A stretch of DNA of 64,000 nt from contig CAVQRC010000003.1 in NCBI GenBank assembly GCA_963715045.1, forward strand, positions 1-64,000, written 5' to 3'. The notes beneath the pieces are model-generated. The model saw only the letters and a list, made by a program, of their open reading frames with translations. It ran no database searches and had not been told where the DNA came from. This document shows, piece after piece, positions 27,304 through 35,410 of this stretch; within the stretch, counting starts at the first letter, position 1; each line of letters starts with the position of its first letter. A program made the translations under genes and the position numbers. Source of the stretch: CAVQRC01 sp963715045. Its GTDB lineage: Bacteria; Planctomycetota; Planctomycetia; Pirellulales; Lacipirellulaceae.

Positions 27304-27380
27304 GAACCAATCCCACAACCTGAGTGAACCCACGGCCGGAGAATTCGGTAGCTGAAGTTTGTGTTGGGATCGGCTCGAAG
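27302..27380 (-). repeat. Dispersed ~80-bp repeat family, copy E
   Basis: On the minus strand: CTTCGAGCCGATCCCAA, GCTACCGAATTCTCCGGCC, GTGGGTTCACTCAGG, TGGGATTGGTTCTTA. Its last bases (TTA) form the TAA stop codon of cpaB on the plus strand. Confidence 0.85.
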
Positions 27381-27525
27381 AGTCATTTACCCACATAAAG
27401 CCTGGCCCTCGGAAAGGAATCCGCGGACCGCTTTATTTGACAACCTGCGCGAGCCTTGTGCCGCTGGCATCTGGCAGACGATCACTTCGCGATTTTATCG
27501 CAACGAAAAGCAAGGAAGTACAAGG

Positions 27526-29187
27526 ATGTACGTTGCAAAAGCTCTCTGCGGAACGCCCGCCGCGACCGCCACGCTACTTGCTACCCTCACCTGTCTGTCG
27601 TGTGGCCTGGCGGCTCGCACGGCAACTGCCCAGAGCGGCAATCTCATCCGTTCGCAGGGGGTGATCGAGCGGATCTCGGAGGAAAGCGAACGGCTGGAGA
27701 TCACGACCAATACCAGCCGGATTCTCACCCTCGGAACGAGGATCCCTCGGATCCAGGTCAACAACCCCGACCTGCTTTCGGCGACTGCCCTGAGCGCCAC
27801 CGAAGTGCAGATCTCCGCCAAGAAACCGGGCGTCACGAGCATCAACCTGTGGGATGAGAACGACAAGGTCTATACGGTCGACATCCTCATCTACGGCGAC
27901 GCCCGCGAACTCGAGCTCGCTCTCAAGACGCAATTCCCCAACTCCAACGTGCGGGTCTACCAGTACGAGCACGCGTTGGTGCTGACAGGTTTCGTCGATC
28001 GTCCCGATTACATCAGCCAGATCATGCGGCTGGCGGAGGACTACTCGCCGAAGGTCGTCAACAACATCAGCGTCGGCGGAGTGCACCAGGTGCTGCTCAA
28101 CGTCAAGGTGATGGAAGTCTCGCGTACGAAACTGCGGCGGCTTGGCTTCGACTTCGCCCAGCTCAGCAGTTCGGGCGGTTTCATTGCCTCGGGAGTGAGC
28201 GGGCTGCTGGCGTCGGTCAGTCAAACGTCGGTGGTCACGAACGGGGCGGAGACACTCAGTTTCGGAATTACCAGTGGTAACGACGTGTTCTTCGGATTCC
28301 TCGACGCCCTGGAACAGAACGACCTGTTGAAGATTCTGGCCGATCCGGTGCTCACGACGGTTAGCGGCCGGCCGGCTCAGTTCAATGTCGGGGGTGAGTT
28401 CCCCATCATCGTGCCGCAGAGTCTGGGCACGGTCTCGATCGAATACAAGAAGTTCGGGACGCAAGTCGACTTCCTCCCGATCGTGCTGGGGAACGGCAAT
28501 ATTCGGCTTGAGGTTCGTCCCCGCGTCAGCGAGATCGATCCTACGCGGAGCGTGGTGGTGAACAACACCACAGTGCCGGGTCTGCGGGTTCGCGAGATCG
28601 ATACGGCGGTCGAGATGAAGGCCGGGCAGACTCTGGCCTTGGCGGGCCTGGTACAGCAACGCACCGAAGCCCAGTACCGCGGCCTTCCGGTCGTAGGTCG
28701 CGTGCCCTATGCGGGGGCGTTGTTCCGCCGCGTGGAAGAAGTCACCAATGAGATCGAACTGCTGATTCTGGTAACACCCGAGTATGTCGAAGCGATGGAT
28801 CCGCACGAGGTGCCCTCTTGCGGGCCAGGAATGTCGAGCACTTCCCCGAGCGGTTGCGAACTGTACTTCGACGGTTATCTCGAGGTTCCGAAACGGCCAT
28901 GCGGTCCTGGGAATGGAGCGGCCTACGGAGGCCCTGGCAGCGAAGGTCCAGGAGGCTTTCCCGGTCCGATGATGGGCCCCGCAATGCCGGGCGAAATTCA
29001 GCCGGGACAAGACATCGTACCGCCCGCAGAAGTTGTCGAACCGCCGGCCGGTGCGGCCCCTGCTGTCGACGGGGCCGCCGCAAGGCAGGGCAGGGGCTTG
29101 TCCGTCGCCGAACGACCCAGTTCACCGTCGGCCTCGGGTCGCGGTGGCCCGGGACTCATCGGACCGATCGGATACGATGCCCAATAA
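27526..29187 (+). CDS. cpaC: Tad pilus outer-membrane secretin CpaC (RcpA-like)
   Basis: About 553 aa from ATG 27526, which is preceded by AAGGA and opens a signal peptide (TATLLATLTCLSCGLA). The pilus N-terminal domain (RILTLGTRIPRIQVNNPDLL, KPGVTSINLWDENDKVYTVD) is followed by a BON-like segment (ALVLTGFVDRPDYISQIMRL). The secretin core has VHQVLLNVKVMEVSRTKLRR, FNVGGEFPIIVPQ and FGTQVDFLPIVLGNGNIRLE, ending in TNEIELLILVTPEYVEAM. A Pro/Gly-rich tail of ~140 residues (PGSEGPGGFPGPMMGP) is unusual. It forms the outer-membrane channel of the pilus. An earlier in-frame start lies inside the dispersed repeat and lacks a signal peptide. Confidence 0.92.
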   Translation: MYVAKALCGTPAATATLLATLTCLSCGLAARTATAQSGNLIRSQGVIERISEESERLEITTNTSRILTLGTRIPRIQVNNPDLLSATALSATEVQISAKKPGVTSINLWDENDKVYTVDILIYGDARELELALKTQFPNSNVRVYQYEHALVLTGFVDRPDYISQIMRLAEDYSPKVVNNISVGGVHQVLLNVKVMEVSRTKLRRLGFDFAQLSSSGGFIASGVSGLLASVSQTSVVTNGAETLSFGITSGNDVFFGFLDALEQNDLLKILADPVLTTVSGRPAQFNVGGEFPIIVPQSLGTVSIEYKKFGTQVDFLPIVLGNGNIRLEVRPRVSEIDPTRSVVVNNTTVPGLRVREIDTAVEMKAGQTLALAGLVQQRTEAQYRGLPVVGRVPYAGALFRRVEEVTNEIELLILVTPEYVEAMDPHEVPSCGPGMSSTSPSGCELYFDGYLEVPKRPCGPGNGAAYGGPGSEGPGGFPGPMMGPAMPGEIQPGQDIVPPAEVVEPPAGAAPAVDGAAARQGRGLSVAERPSSPSASGRGGPGLIGPIGYDAQ

Positions 29188-29197
29188 GGAGGAGTTC

Positions 29198-29332
29198 ATG
29201 GGCTGCGGTGTCCGGAGGAGTCGTCGAGACGCGCTCTCGATGACCAAAGTGCTCTCGAACTACGGCCGTGGTCCGAATCTGAAGAGATCGAGTGGGACTC
29301 CCCCGGCAGCGACGGAAGGTTTGGCTGAATGA
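29198..29332 (+). CDS. Small ORF translationally coupled to cpaE
   Basis: 44 codons with a strong AAGGAGG site eight bases before ATG 29198. Its TGA overlaps the ATG of the next gene (ATGA, 29329-29332). The peptide MGCGVRRSRRDALS... is basic and matches nothing I know. It could encode a small protein or just couple translation of cpaE. Confidence 0.4.
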   Translation: MGCGVRRSRRDALSMTKVLSNYGRGPNLKRSSGTPPAATEGLAE

Positions 29333-30537
29333 GTCACGTGCTAAGACTGGCGATCGTCGATCCAAACGATGCGACCCGCGACATCCTCAAGTCGATGTTG
29401 CTCGGTCTCGATACCGTCTGGCTCGAAGCCGAATGCTCGCGTTACGACTTCTTCACCGACGTCGTCGGTCAGACGAATCCCGATATCGGGTTCATCGCCA
29501 TGGACGATGATCCCGAGCGGGCTCTGCGACTTGTCGAAGAGCTCCGCGAGTCGGCTCCCGATTGCGCGATTCTGGTTTCCTCCAGCTCGACCGACGGAAA
29601 TCTGATCCTCAAGGCGATGCGATCGGGCGTCCGTGAGTTTCTCACTCATCCGCTCAGCCCCGAAGATCTCGCGACGGCACTGCAGCGCGTGTCGCGGACC
29701 CGATTCGGGAGCGAACAGGCGACCAATCGCGCCTGCAAAGTGATTGCCTGTGCGGGAGCCACGGGGGGCGTCGGCACGACCAGCCTCGCCGTGAACGTGG
29801 CCTGTTCACTCGCTTCCGATCCCGCGAACGCCGTGGTCCTTGTCGATCTTGATCTGTGTCTGGGCGATGCCGACGTATTCCTCGACACGATTCCCGAATA
29901 CACCATCTCGGACGTTGCGCAGAACGTTTCGCGTCTGGACTTCACGCTGCTGAAGCGGTCCCTTACCAAGCACTCGTCCGGCCTGTATCTGCTTCCGCGA
30001 CCGGTGCAGCTCGAGGACTCGCGGCTCATCAGCCGCGAAGATCTGCAACGCGTGATCGGGCTGCTCAAGGCCACCTTTACGCATCTGATCATCGATACTT
30101 CCAAAGGCTACAACAAGCTCGATCAGCTGGCATTCGAGATGGCCGACCACGTGCTGATGGTGACCCAGCTCGATCTGCCCTGCCTGCGGAACGTCGTGCG
30201 GCTGATGATGTCGTTCGGTGAGCAGAAGAACATGAAGGAAAAGATCAAGGTGATCGTCAATCGGGTGGGCCGGGACACATCCCATATCAGCTTCAAGAAG
30301 GCCCAGGAGACGATCGGGGCGGAGATCTTCTGGCAGATTCCCAACGATTATCGGGTGATGGTGGAAGTACGCAACAACGGCGTGCCCTTGCTCGAACAGG
30401 CTCCGCGGGCTGCGATCACGCAGTCGATCGGAGATCTCACCGAGGCCCTGTTCGGGGCCAAGCAAACGTCCGGCGAAGACGAATCCGAGGGCAAAGGCCG
30501 CAACTGGCTGTCGCTGTTCTCCAAAGGCGGCAAGTAA
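29329..30537 (+). CDS. cpaE: Tad pilus localisation ATPase CpaE/TadZ-like
   Basis: 402 aa. Residues ~1-125 form an atypical receiver-like domain (LRLAIVDPNDATRDILKSML, MRSGVREFLTHPLSPEDLAT). Residues ~135-380 form a ParA/MinD-type ATPase with a degenerate Walker A, GATGGVGTTS, lacking both usual lysines. That degeneracy is common in CpaE/TadZ and suggests weak or no ATP hydrolysis. DLDLCLGDADVFLDT is the switch region and HLIIDTSKGYNKLD the Walker B region. It is thought to place the Tad machine in the cell. Start ATG overlaps the stop of the small upstream ORF. Confidence 0.9.
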   Translation: MSHVLRLAIVDPNDATRDILKSMLLGLDTVWLEAECSRYDFFTDVVGQTNPDIGFIAMDDDPERALRLVEELRESAPDCAILVSSSSTDGNLILKAMRSGVREFLTHPLSPEDLATALQRVSRTRFGSEQATNRACKVIACAGATGGVGTTSLAVNVACSLASDPANAVVLVDLDLCLGDADVFLDTIPEYTISDVAQNVSRLDFTLLKRSLTKHSSGLYLLPRPVQLEDSRLISREDLQRVIGLLKATFTHLIIDTSKGYNKLDQLAFEMADHVLMVTQLDLPCLRNVVRLMMSFGEQKNMKEKIKVIVNRVGRDTSHISFKKAQETIGAEIFWQIPNDYRVMVEVRNNGVPLLEQAPRAAITQSIGDLTEALFGAKQTSGEDESEGKGRNWLSLFSKGGK

Positions 30538-30574
30538 TCGGCCCGGGCCCCACGCCCCCTCCGCCCCTTCGCCC

Positions 30575-30622
30575 AGTCTCCCAGTCTCCTTGTCTCCTTG
30601 TCTCCTTGTCTCCTTGTCTCCC
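30575..30622 (+). repeat. Tandem 8-bp repeat
   Basis: Six near-identical octamers of the form TGTCTCCT follow the cpaE stop codon. Copy number is likely to vary by slippage. Confidence 0.85.
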
Positions 30623-30888
30623 GTCGGCGCGCCCCTCCGCGGCCGCGCGACGCCACTCATCCTCACAGGTGTTACCAGTCGAACCCGCTCTTCGACCAGG
30701 ATGCCCGCACGCGACAAGCACGCGTAGATTCTGAGCTATCCTTTCCTGGCTTGCGAACTGCCGCAGGTGTCGCGCCGAAGGTGCGAAACGGAAGATCGCG
30801 TGGGGACCGTCCCGCGCGGTCGGTGTTCGATCAACAGCCCAGCACAGACCGTCAACAGCGCTGTCGGTGTTGGTGGGAGAAGGATCCT

Positions 30889-32211
30889 ATGACCAAGTTG
30901 CCCTCGTCATCGGCGCTGCCCCAGCAGGATAAAGAAGCCGAATTCGAAAACCTCAAGCGGCGAATTCACACCAAGCTGGTCGACAAACTCGATCTCTCCC
31001 GCGTCGGCGAACTCGAGGGCGATGTGCTCCGCCGCGAGATCCGGCTGGTTGTCGAGCATCTGTGCGACACCGAAGACACGTACCTGAATCGCAACGAGCG
31101 GGACCGGCTCGTCGACGAGGTGCTGGACGAGACCTTCGGGCTGGGACCTCTGGAAATGCTGCTCAAGGACGAGTCGATCAGTGAAATCATGATCAACGGG
31201 CCAAAGCACATTTTCGTGGAAAAGAGCGGGCAGCTCGTGCGGACGCCGGTGGTGTTCCGCGACAACAAACACCTGATGCAGATCATCGATCGGATCGTCT
31301 CGAAAGTAGGTCGACGGGTCGACGAGGTCTGCCCGATGTGCGACGCACGACTTCCCGACGGCTCCCGTGTAAATGCGATCATTCCGCCGCTGGCTCTCGA
31401 CGGTGCGAGCGTGACGATTCGCCGGTTCGGCTCGAATCCGCTCAAACTCGAAGATCTCTTGAATTACAAGAGCCTCACTCCCGAGATGGTGATGCTCCTC
31501 GAAGGAGCGATGAAGGCAAAGCTGAACATCATCATCTCCGGCGGTACCGGTAGTGGTAAGACGACTCTGCTCAACACACTCTCCAGCTTCATCTCCAATG
31601 ACGATCGAATCGTCACGATCGAGGATGCAGCCGAACTGCAACTCCAGCAGGAGCACATTGTCCGCCTCGAAACGCGACCACCGAATATCGAAGGCAAGGG
31701 GCGGATCAGCGCGACGGACCTGGTACGGAACTCTCTGCGTATGCGTCCGGATCGGATCATCATCGGCGAATGTCGAGGTGGCGAGACGCTCGACATGCTT
31801 CAGGCGATGAATACGGGTCACGAAGGTTCGCTGACCACATGTCACGCCAATACCCCACGGGACGCGATCGCCCGAATCGAAACGATGATCATGATGGCCG
31901 GATTCGACATGCCGATCACGGCCATGCGAAAACAGATCGCCAGTGCGGTCGACTTGATCGTGCAGGTGAACCGGCTGCAGGGGGGACCGCGAAAAGTGTC
32001 TCACATTACGGAAATCCTCGGGATGGAACAGGACACGATCGTGATGCAGGACATCTTCCGGTTCCAGCAGGAAGGCGTTGACGAAAACGGACGTGCCATT
32101 GGGCACTTCTCGTCGACCGGCATTCGGCCGAGTTTCATGGACCGGCTCGAGTCCTCCGGTGTCCGCCTGCCCGCGAGTGCCTTCCGAGAACGAATCATGA
32201 TGCGTGACTAG
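30889..32211 (+). CDS. cpaF: Tad pilus assembly/retraction ATPase CpaF (TadA)
   Basis: 440 aa from ATG 30889, preceded by GGGAGAAGGA. A secretion-superfamily hexameric ATPase: N-terminal helical domain (RRIHTKLVDKLDLSRVGELE), VDEVLDETFGLGPLEMLLKD, Walker A GGTGSGKTT, Asp-box TIEDAAELQLQ, Walker B RMRPDRIIIGECRGGE, His-box TGHEGSLTTCHANTP. It powers Flp pilus extension at the inner membrane. An open frame continues upstream to 30598 through the tandem repeat region but has no ribosome-binding site or domain. Confidence 0.95.
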   Translation: MTKLPSSSALPQQDKEAEFENLKRRIHTKLVDKLDLSRVGELEGDVLRREIRLVVEHLCDTEDTYLNRNERDRLVDEVLDETFGLGPLEMLLKDESISEIMINGPKHIFVEKSGQLVRTPVVFRDNKHLMQIIDRIVSKVGRRVDEVCPMCDARLPDGSRVNAIIPPLALDGASVTIRRFGSNPLKLEDLLNYKSLTPEMVMLLEGAMKAKLNIIISGGTGSGKTTLLNTLSSFISNDDRIVTIEDAAELQLQQEHIVRLETRPPNIEGKGRISATDLVRNSLRMRPDRIIIGECRGGETLDMLQAMNTGHEGSLTTCHANTPRDAIARIETMIMMAGFDMPITAMRKQIASAVDLIVQVNRLQGGPRKVSHITEILGMEQDTIVMQDIFRFQQEGVDENGRAIGHFSSTGIRPSFMDRLESSGVRLPASAFRERIMMRD

Positions 32212-32390
32212 AGTGCATTTCAAGACCGAGCGACAGGCCTTACAGGGCCGGAACACAGGATCGTAACGACACGTTTCGCAACGGCTGCGAAATCGCGGGC
32301 CCCCCACGGCGACCGCTGACGCATGATCGGCTGCCGTTACGGTGTGGTCGTTGCCAACTTTGCCCCTCCGAGATCTCAACGAGAAAAGAC

Positions 32391-33357
32391 ATGTCTCCAA
32401 TCATCATCAGTGTCGCCGCATTCATCGGTGTCGCCGCGCTGGTCGGGGGCGTCGCCGTCCTGTTTCGAGGCGATGGCGATGCCGAGGTCGAAGAACGGCT
32501 CAGCATCCTGACCGGAAAAAACAAAGGGGAGCGAGGTAAGAAAGGTCCTGAACTGAGCCTGCTGGCCACCTCGATCGAAGGTAGTGCAGGAGTCATCGAA
32601 AAAGCAGTCGCCAGGATCTGTAATCTCTCGCTGCTCTTCGAGCAGGCGGATGTCCGGCTCACGATGCCCAAGTTTCTCGCCATTTGTGCCGGGTGTGGTC
32701 TGGTGTCGGCCGTGATTTCCGCCTATGCGGGCTTGAGCATTGTGATCGCCCCGCTCGTCGCGGTCTCGATGGGCTTCCTGCCCGTGCTGTGGCTCGTGAT
32801 GCGACGCAAACGACGCTTGAAGAAATTCGCCGCCCAACTTCCGGACGCCCTCGAACTGATTTCCCGCGCCTTGAGGGCCGGGCACAGCCTGGCAGCCGGG
32901 TTCAATCTCGTCAGTGGAGAGATGTCCGAGCCGATTGGAAAAGAATTCGGCCGCGTCTTCGAGGAGCAGAATCTCGGCATTCCCTTCGAGGAAGCACTCG
33001 AGCACCTGACCGAATCGGGTACCCAACCTGGATCTGCGGTTCTTCTCGACGGCGGTCATTCTCCAGCGACAAACGGGCGGTGATCTCGCCGAAATCCTCG
33101 ACAAGATCGGTCACCTGGTCCGGGAACGGTTCAAGATCTGGGGCCAGGTCCAGGCCTTGACGGGCGAGGGCCGCTTGTCGGGTATCGTGCTGCTGGCCTT
33201 GCCGCCGGCCCTGTTTGTAGCCGTCTACAAGATGAATCCCGACTACGTGATGGTCCTGTTCACCGACGAGATGGGCAAGAAGATGCTCGTGGGCGGACTC
33301 GTCATGCAGCTTCTGGGGGCATTGGTCATCCGCAAGATCGTCAACATCAAAGTGTGA
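32391..33357 (+). CDS. tadB: Tad pilus inner-membrane platform protein TadB, frameshifted
   Basis: Start ATG 32391. The first frame has an N-terminal membrane helix, then CGLVSAVISAYAGLSIVIAP and the T2SSF core (KKFAAQLPDALELISRALRA, GHSLAAGFNLVSGEM, EEALEHLTE). After residue ~208 it goes out of register. The expected sequence NLDLRFFSTAVILQRQTGGD, LAEILDKIGHLVRERFKIWG and two final helices lies in the next frame, ending at 33357. One base is lost or gained near 33016-33032 (GGTACCCAACC). TadB pairs with TadC to form the platform on which CpaF acts. Confidence 0.83.
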
Positions 33358-33367
33358 GATAAGCACC

Positions 33368-34339
33368 GTGATCCTATCCGCCCTGATCAGTTCCGCCCTG
33401 TTGACCAAAGTCGCCATCTTTGGCTGCGCCGCAGCCGTCACCTGGTGGTTGTTGGAGACGTTCGCCGGAAACAAGAGTGGCCGCGTTGAGCAGCGACTCG
33501 ATGAACTTCGCGAACCACGTCGCCGGGGCGAAGACGATCGCATGGTCAAAAAGACCGATGCGATGACGAAGATGTTGGAGAAGGCGTCACCCGCCTTCGC
33601 CAAACCGCTGCAGCCGAAGTCGGAAGCAGACGTCAGCAAGATCAAGCAGAAGTTGAGCTACGCGGGTTTCCGCAGCGAAACCGCGCCCAGTATTTACCTT
33701 GGACTGAAGATCGTGTGCACGTTACTGGGGCTGGTCGCCGGCGGCGGTGGAATCCTGTTCTGGAAGGGAGCCAATCAGGAAGCGTTGATGACGACCGTGT
33801 TCGTGGCGGGCGTTTCGTTCTACCTGCCCGAAGTCGTGCTGTGGTTCATGAAGCGTGCACGTCAGGAAGGGATCTTTCTCGGACTGCCCGACGCTCTCGA
33901 CTTGATGGTGGTCTGCGTCGAGGCAGGTCTGGGACTCGACCAGGCGATGCGGAAGGTCTCGGACGAGATGGGCAAGAGCTATCCGATCATTGCCGAAGAG
34001 TTCGGGCTGTGTAACCTGCAGTTGCAGATGGGTGCCTCGCGAAACGACGTGTTGCACGAACTGGGTGCCCGGACGGGCGTCGACGACTTGCGGGCCCTGG
34101 CCGCGATTCTGATCCAGGCGGACAAATTCGGCTCGAGCGTCGCCCAGGCGCTACGCGTGCAGAGCGATTCGATGCGGACCCGCCGCCGCCAGATGGCGGA
34201 GGAGAAGGCCGCCAAGACGGCCGTGAAGTTGATCTTTCCGCTCGTGATCTTCATCTTCCCGGCGATTTTCGTGGTCCTCGTCGGCCCCGCCGCGATCACG
34301 ATGATCAACGAAATGTTCCCCGCCATGCAAGGCGAGTAA
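33368..34339 (+). CDS. tadC: Tad pilus inner-membrane platform protein TadC
   Basis: 323 aa from GTG 33368, 10 bases after tadB. An N-terminal helix is followed by a charged linker and a T2SSF domain: GLPDALDLMVVCVEAGLGLD, QAMRKVSDEMGKSYPIIAEE, RTGVDDLRALAAILIQADKF, GSSVAQALRVQSDSMRTRRR. The C-terminal hydrophobic pair is LIFPLVIFIFPAIFVVLVGP. It is the second platform subunit. The frame is intact. Confidence 0.93.
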   Translation: MILSALISSALLTKVAIFGCAAAVTWWLLETFAGNKSGRVEQRLDELREPRRRGEDDRMVKKTDAMTKMLEKASPAFAKPLQPKSEADVSKIKQKLSYAGFRSETAPSIYLGLKIVCTLLGLVAGGGGILFWKGANQEALMTTVFVAGVSFYLPEVVLWFMKRARQEGIFLGLPDALDLMVVCVEAGLGLDQAMRKVSDEMGKSYPIIAEEFGLCNLQLQMGASRNDVLHELGARTGVDDLRALAAILIQADKFGSSVAQALRVQSDSMRTRRRQMAEEKAAKTAVKLIFPLVIFIFPAIFVVLVGPAAITMINEMFPAMQGE

Positions 34340-34356
34340 GGGCGGCCGGAGGCCGC

Positions 34357-34473
34357 AATGACTAATGACTAAGGACTAATGACGAAGGAATGCCGAAACC
34401 CCAATGACGAAGGACGAGTTGCCTTGGTCATTCGTCATTGGGACTTAGTTAGTCATTAGTCATTCGTCATTTT
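34357..34473. repeat. TAATGACTAA-type intergenic repeat, inverted pair
   Basis: Direct copies of AATGACTAATGACTAAGGAC are followed, after ~45 bases, by inverted copies (GTTAGTCATTAGTCATTCG). The segment could fold into a long hairpin just after tadC. Related copies lie at 50521, 51063, 53292 and 57039. Confidence 0.85.
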
Positions 34474-34681
34474 CGACCCTGTGCTGCCGCTGGATGTCAA
34501 AGTAGGCGGCTTGCGCAGTCCGTGCCGGTGTTAACAAACCGGGCGAACATGCCGCTGGCGATCGGCCGATAGATGCTTTGGAGGAGTAAACCTCTGGCGT
34601 GTTGGACTGCATGCACGAGGGCTACGCGAAAAAGCATTCGATCCCCGGCAGTTTCCGGGGCAAATCAGCGGAGAAAAACTC

Positions 34682-35224
34682 ATGTTCCGGTGTCTGAGTG
34701 TTGCCATCGTCACGGTTCTTGCCGCTGCGGCCAGCTTGCCGGCCAAGGACGGCGACATCATGTACAAGTTGCACGTGGGCTATCACCGCAATATCTGCTG
34801 GCCGCATCCGTTCAACTGTCCGGATCGAGCCTCGGCGACGGCGCCGTTCGCGACGATGACCAACAACGGCTGGCGGCGGCACAACCTGCTTGGCCAGCAC
34901 CACTTCGAGCCGGATGGATCCGCGCTGAACGTGGCCGGCCAGCTCAAAGTACGCTGGATTCTCACCCAGGCTCCACCTCACCGCCGCTCGATCTTTGTCG
35001 AACGGGACCTCGAGACCGAGGTGACCGATGCCCGGATCGCGGCGGTCGACACGTACTCGCAGAGAGTCCTCATCGGAGACGAGCAGGTCGACATCCAGGA
35101 TACGCATCTCGTGTCCGAAGGCCGGTCGGCTTCGATCGTCGACGCCATCAACGTGCGGTTCCAGGAGAGCATGCCGCCGCCGATTCTGCCGGCATCTACG
35201 ATTGGCGGAGGGTCGAACGAATAA
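34682..35224 (+). CDS. Exported hypothetical protein of the Tad locus
   Basis: 180 aa with a signal peptide (SVAIVTVLAAAASLPAK) and a GGAG site upstream of ATG 34682. The mature part has YHRNICWPHPFNCPDRASA, with paired Cys in an aromatic context. A segment RVLIGDEQVDIQDTHLVSEG follows, resembling a small periplasmic adaptor. Its position between tadC and the TPR lipoprotein gene, on the same strand, suggests a pilus-accessory role. I do not recognise the family. Confidence 0.7.
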   Translation: MFRCLSVAIVTVLAAAASLPAKDGDIMYKLHVGYHRNICWPHPFNCPDRASATAPFATMTNNGWRRHNLLGQHHFEPDGSALNVAGQLKVRWILTQAPPHRRSIFVERDLETEVTDARIAAVDTYSQRVLIGDEQVDIQDTHLVSEGRSASIVDAINVRFQESMPPPILPASTIGGGSNE

Positions 35225-35410
35225 CAGATCGCCTGGCCTGATTCGATTGGAGAAGTTGAGCGGGTTAGTCGATGAATGAGAGGTCGCGCGAACTTGTCGC
35301 GCGGCAGCTCCGCGGAAGTTTCCGCGACGCGTCCGTCACGGGGCGGACCGTGGCCGGCTGGGATGCTGGCACACGAGAGGCGCGACATTCAAACAGGGAG
35401 GGATCGGGTC

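Noticed and set aside
27361..27525. Earlier start of the secretin gene
   Set aside because: It lies in a dispersed repeat copy and would bury the signal peptide; ATG 27526 has a ribosome-binding site.
29646..30717. Minus-strand open frames opposite cpaE
   Set aside because: Antisense shadows; composition mirrors the cpaE codons and tandem repeat.
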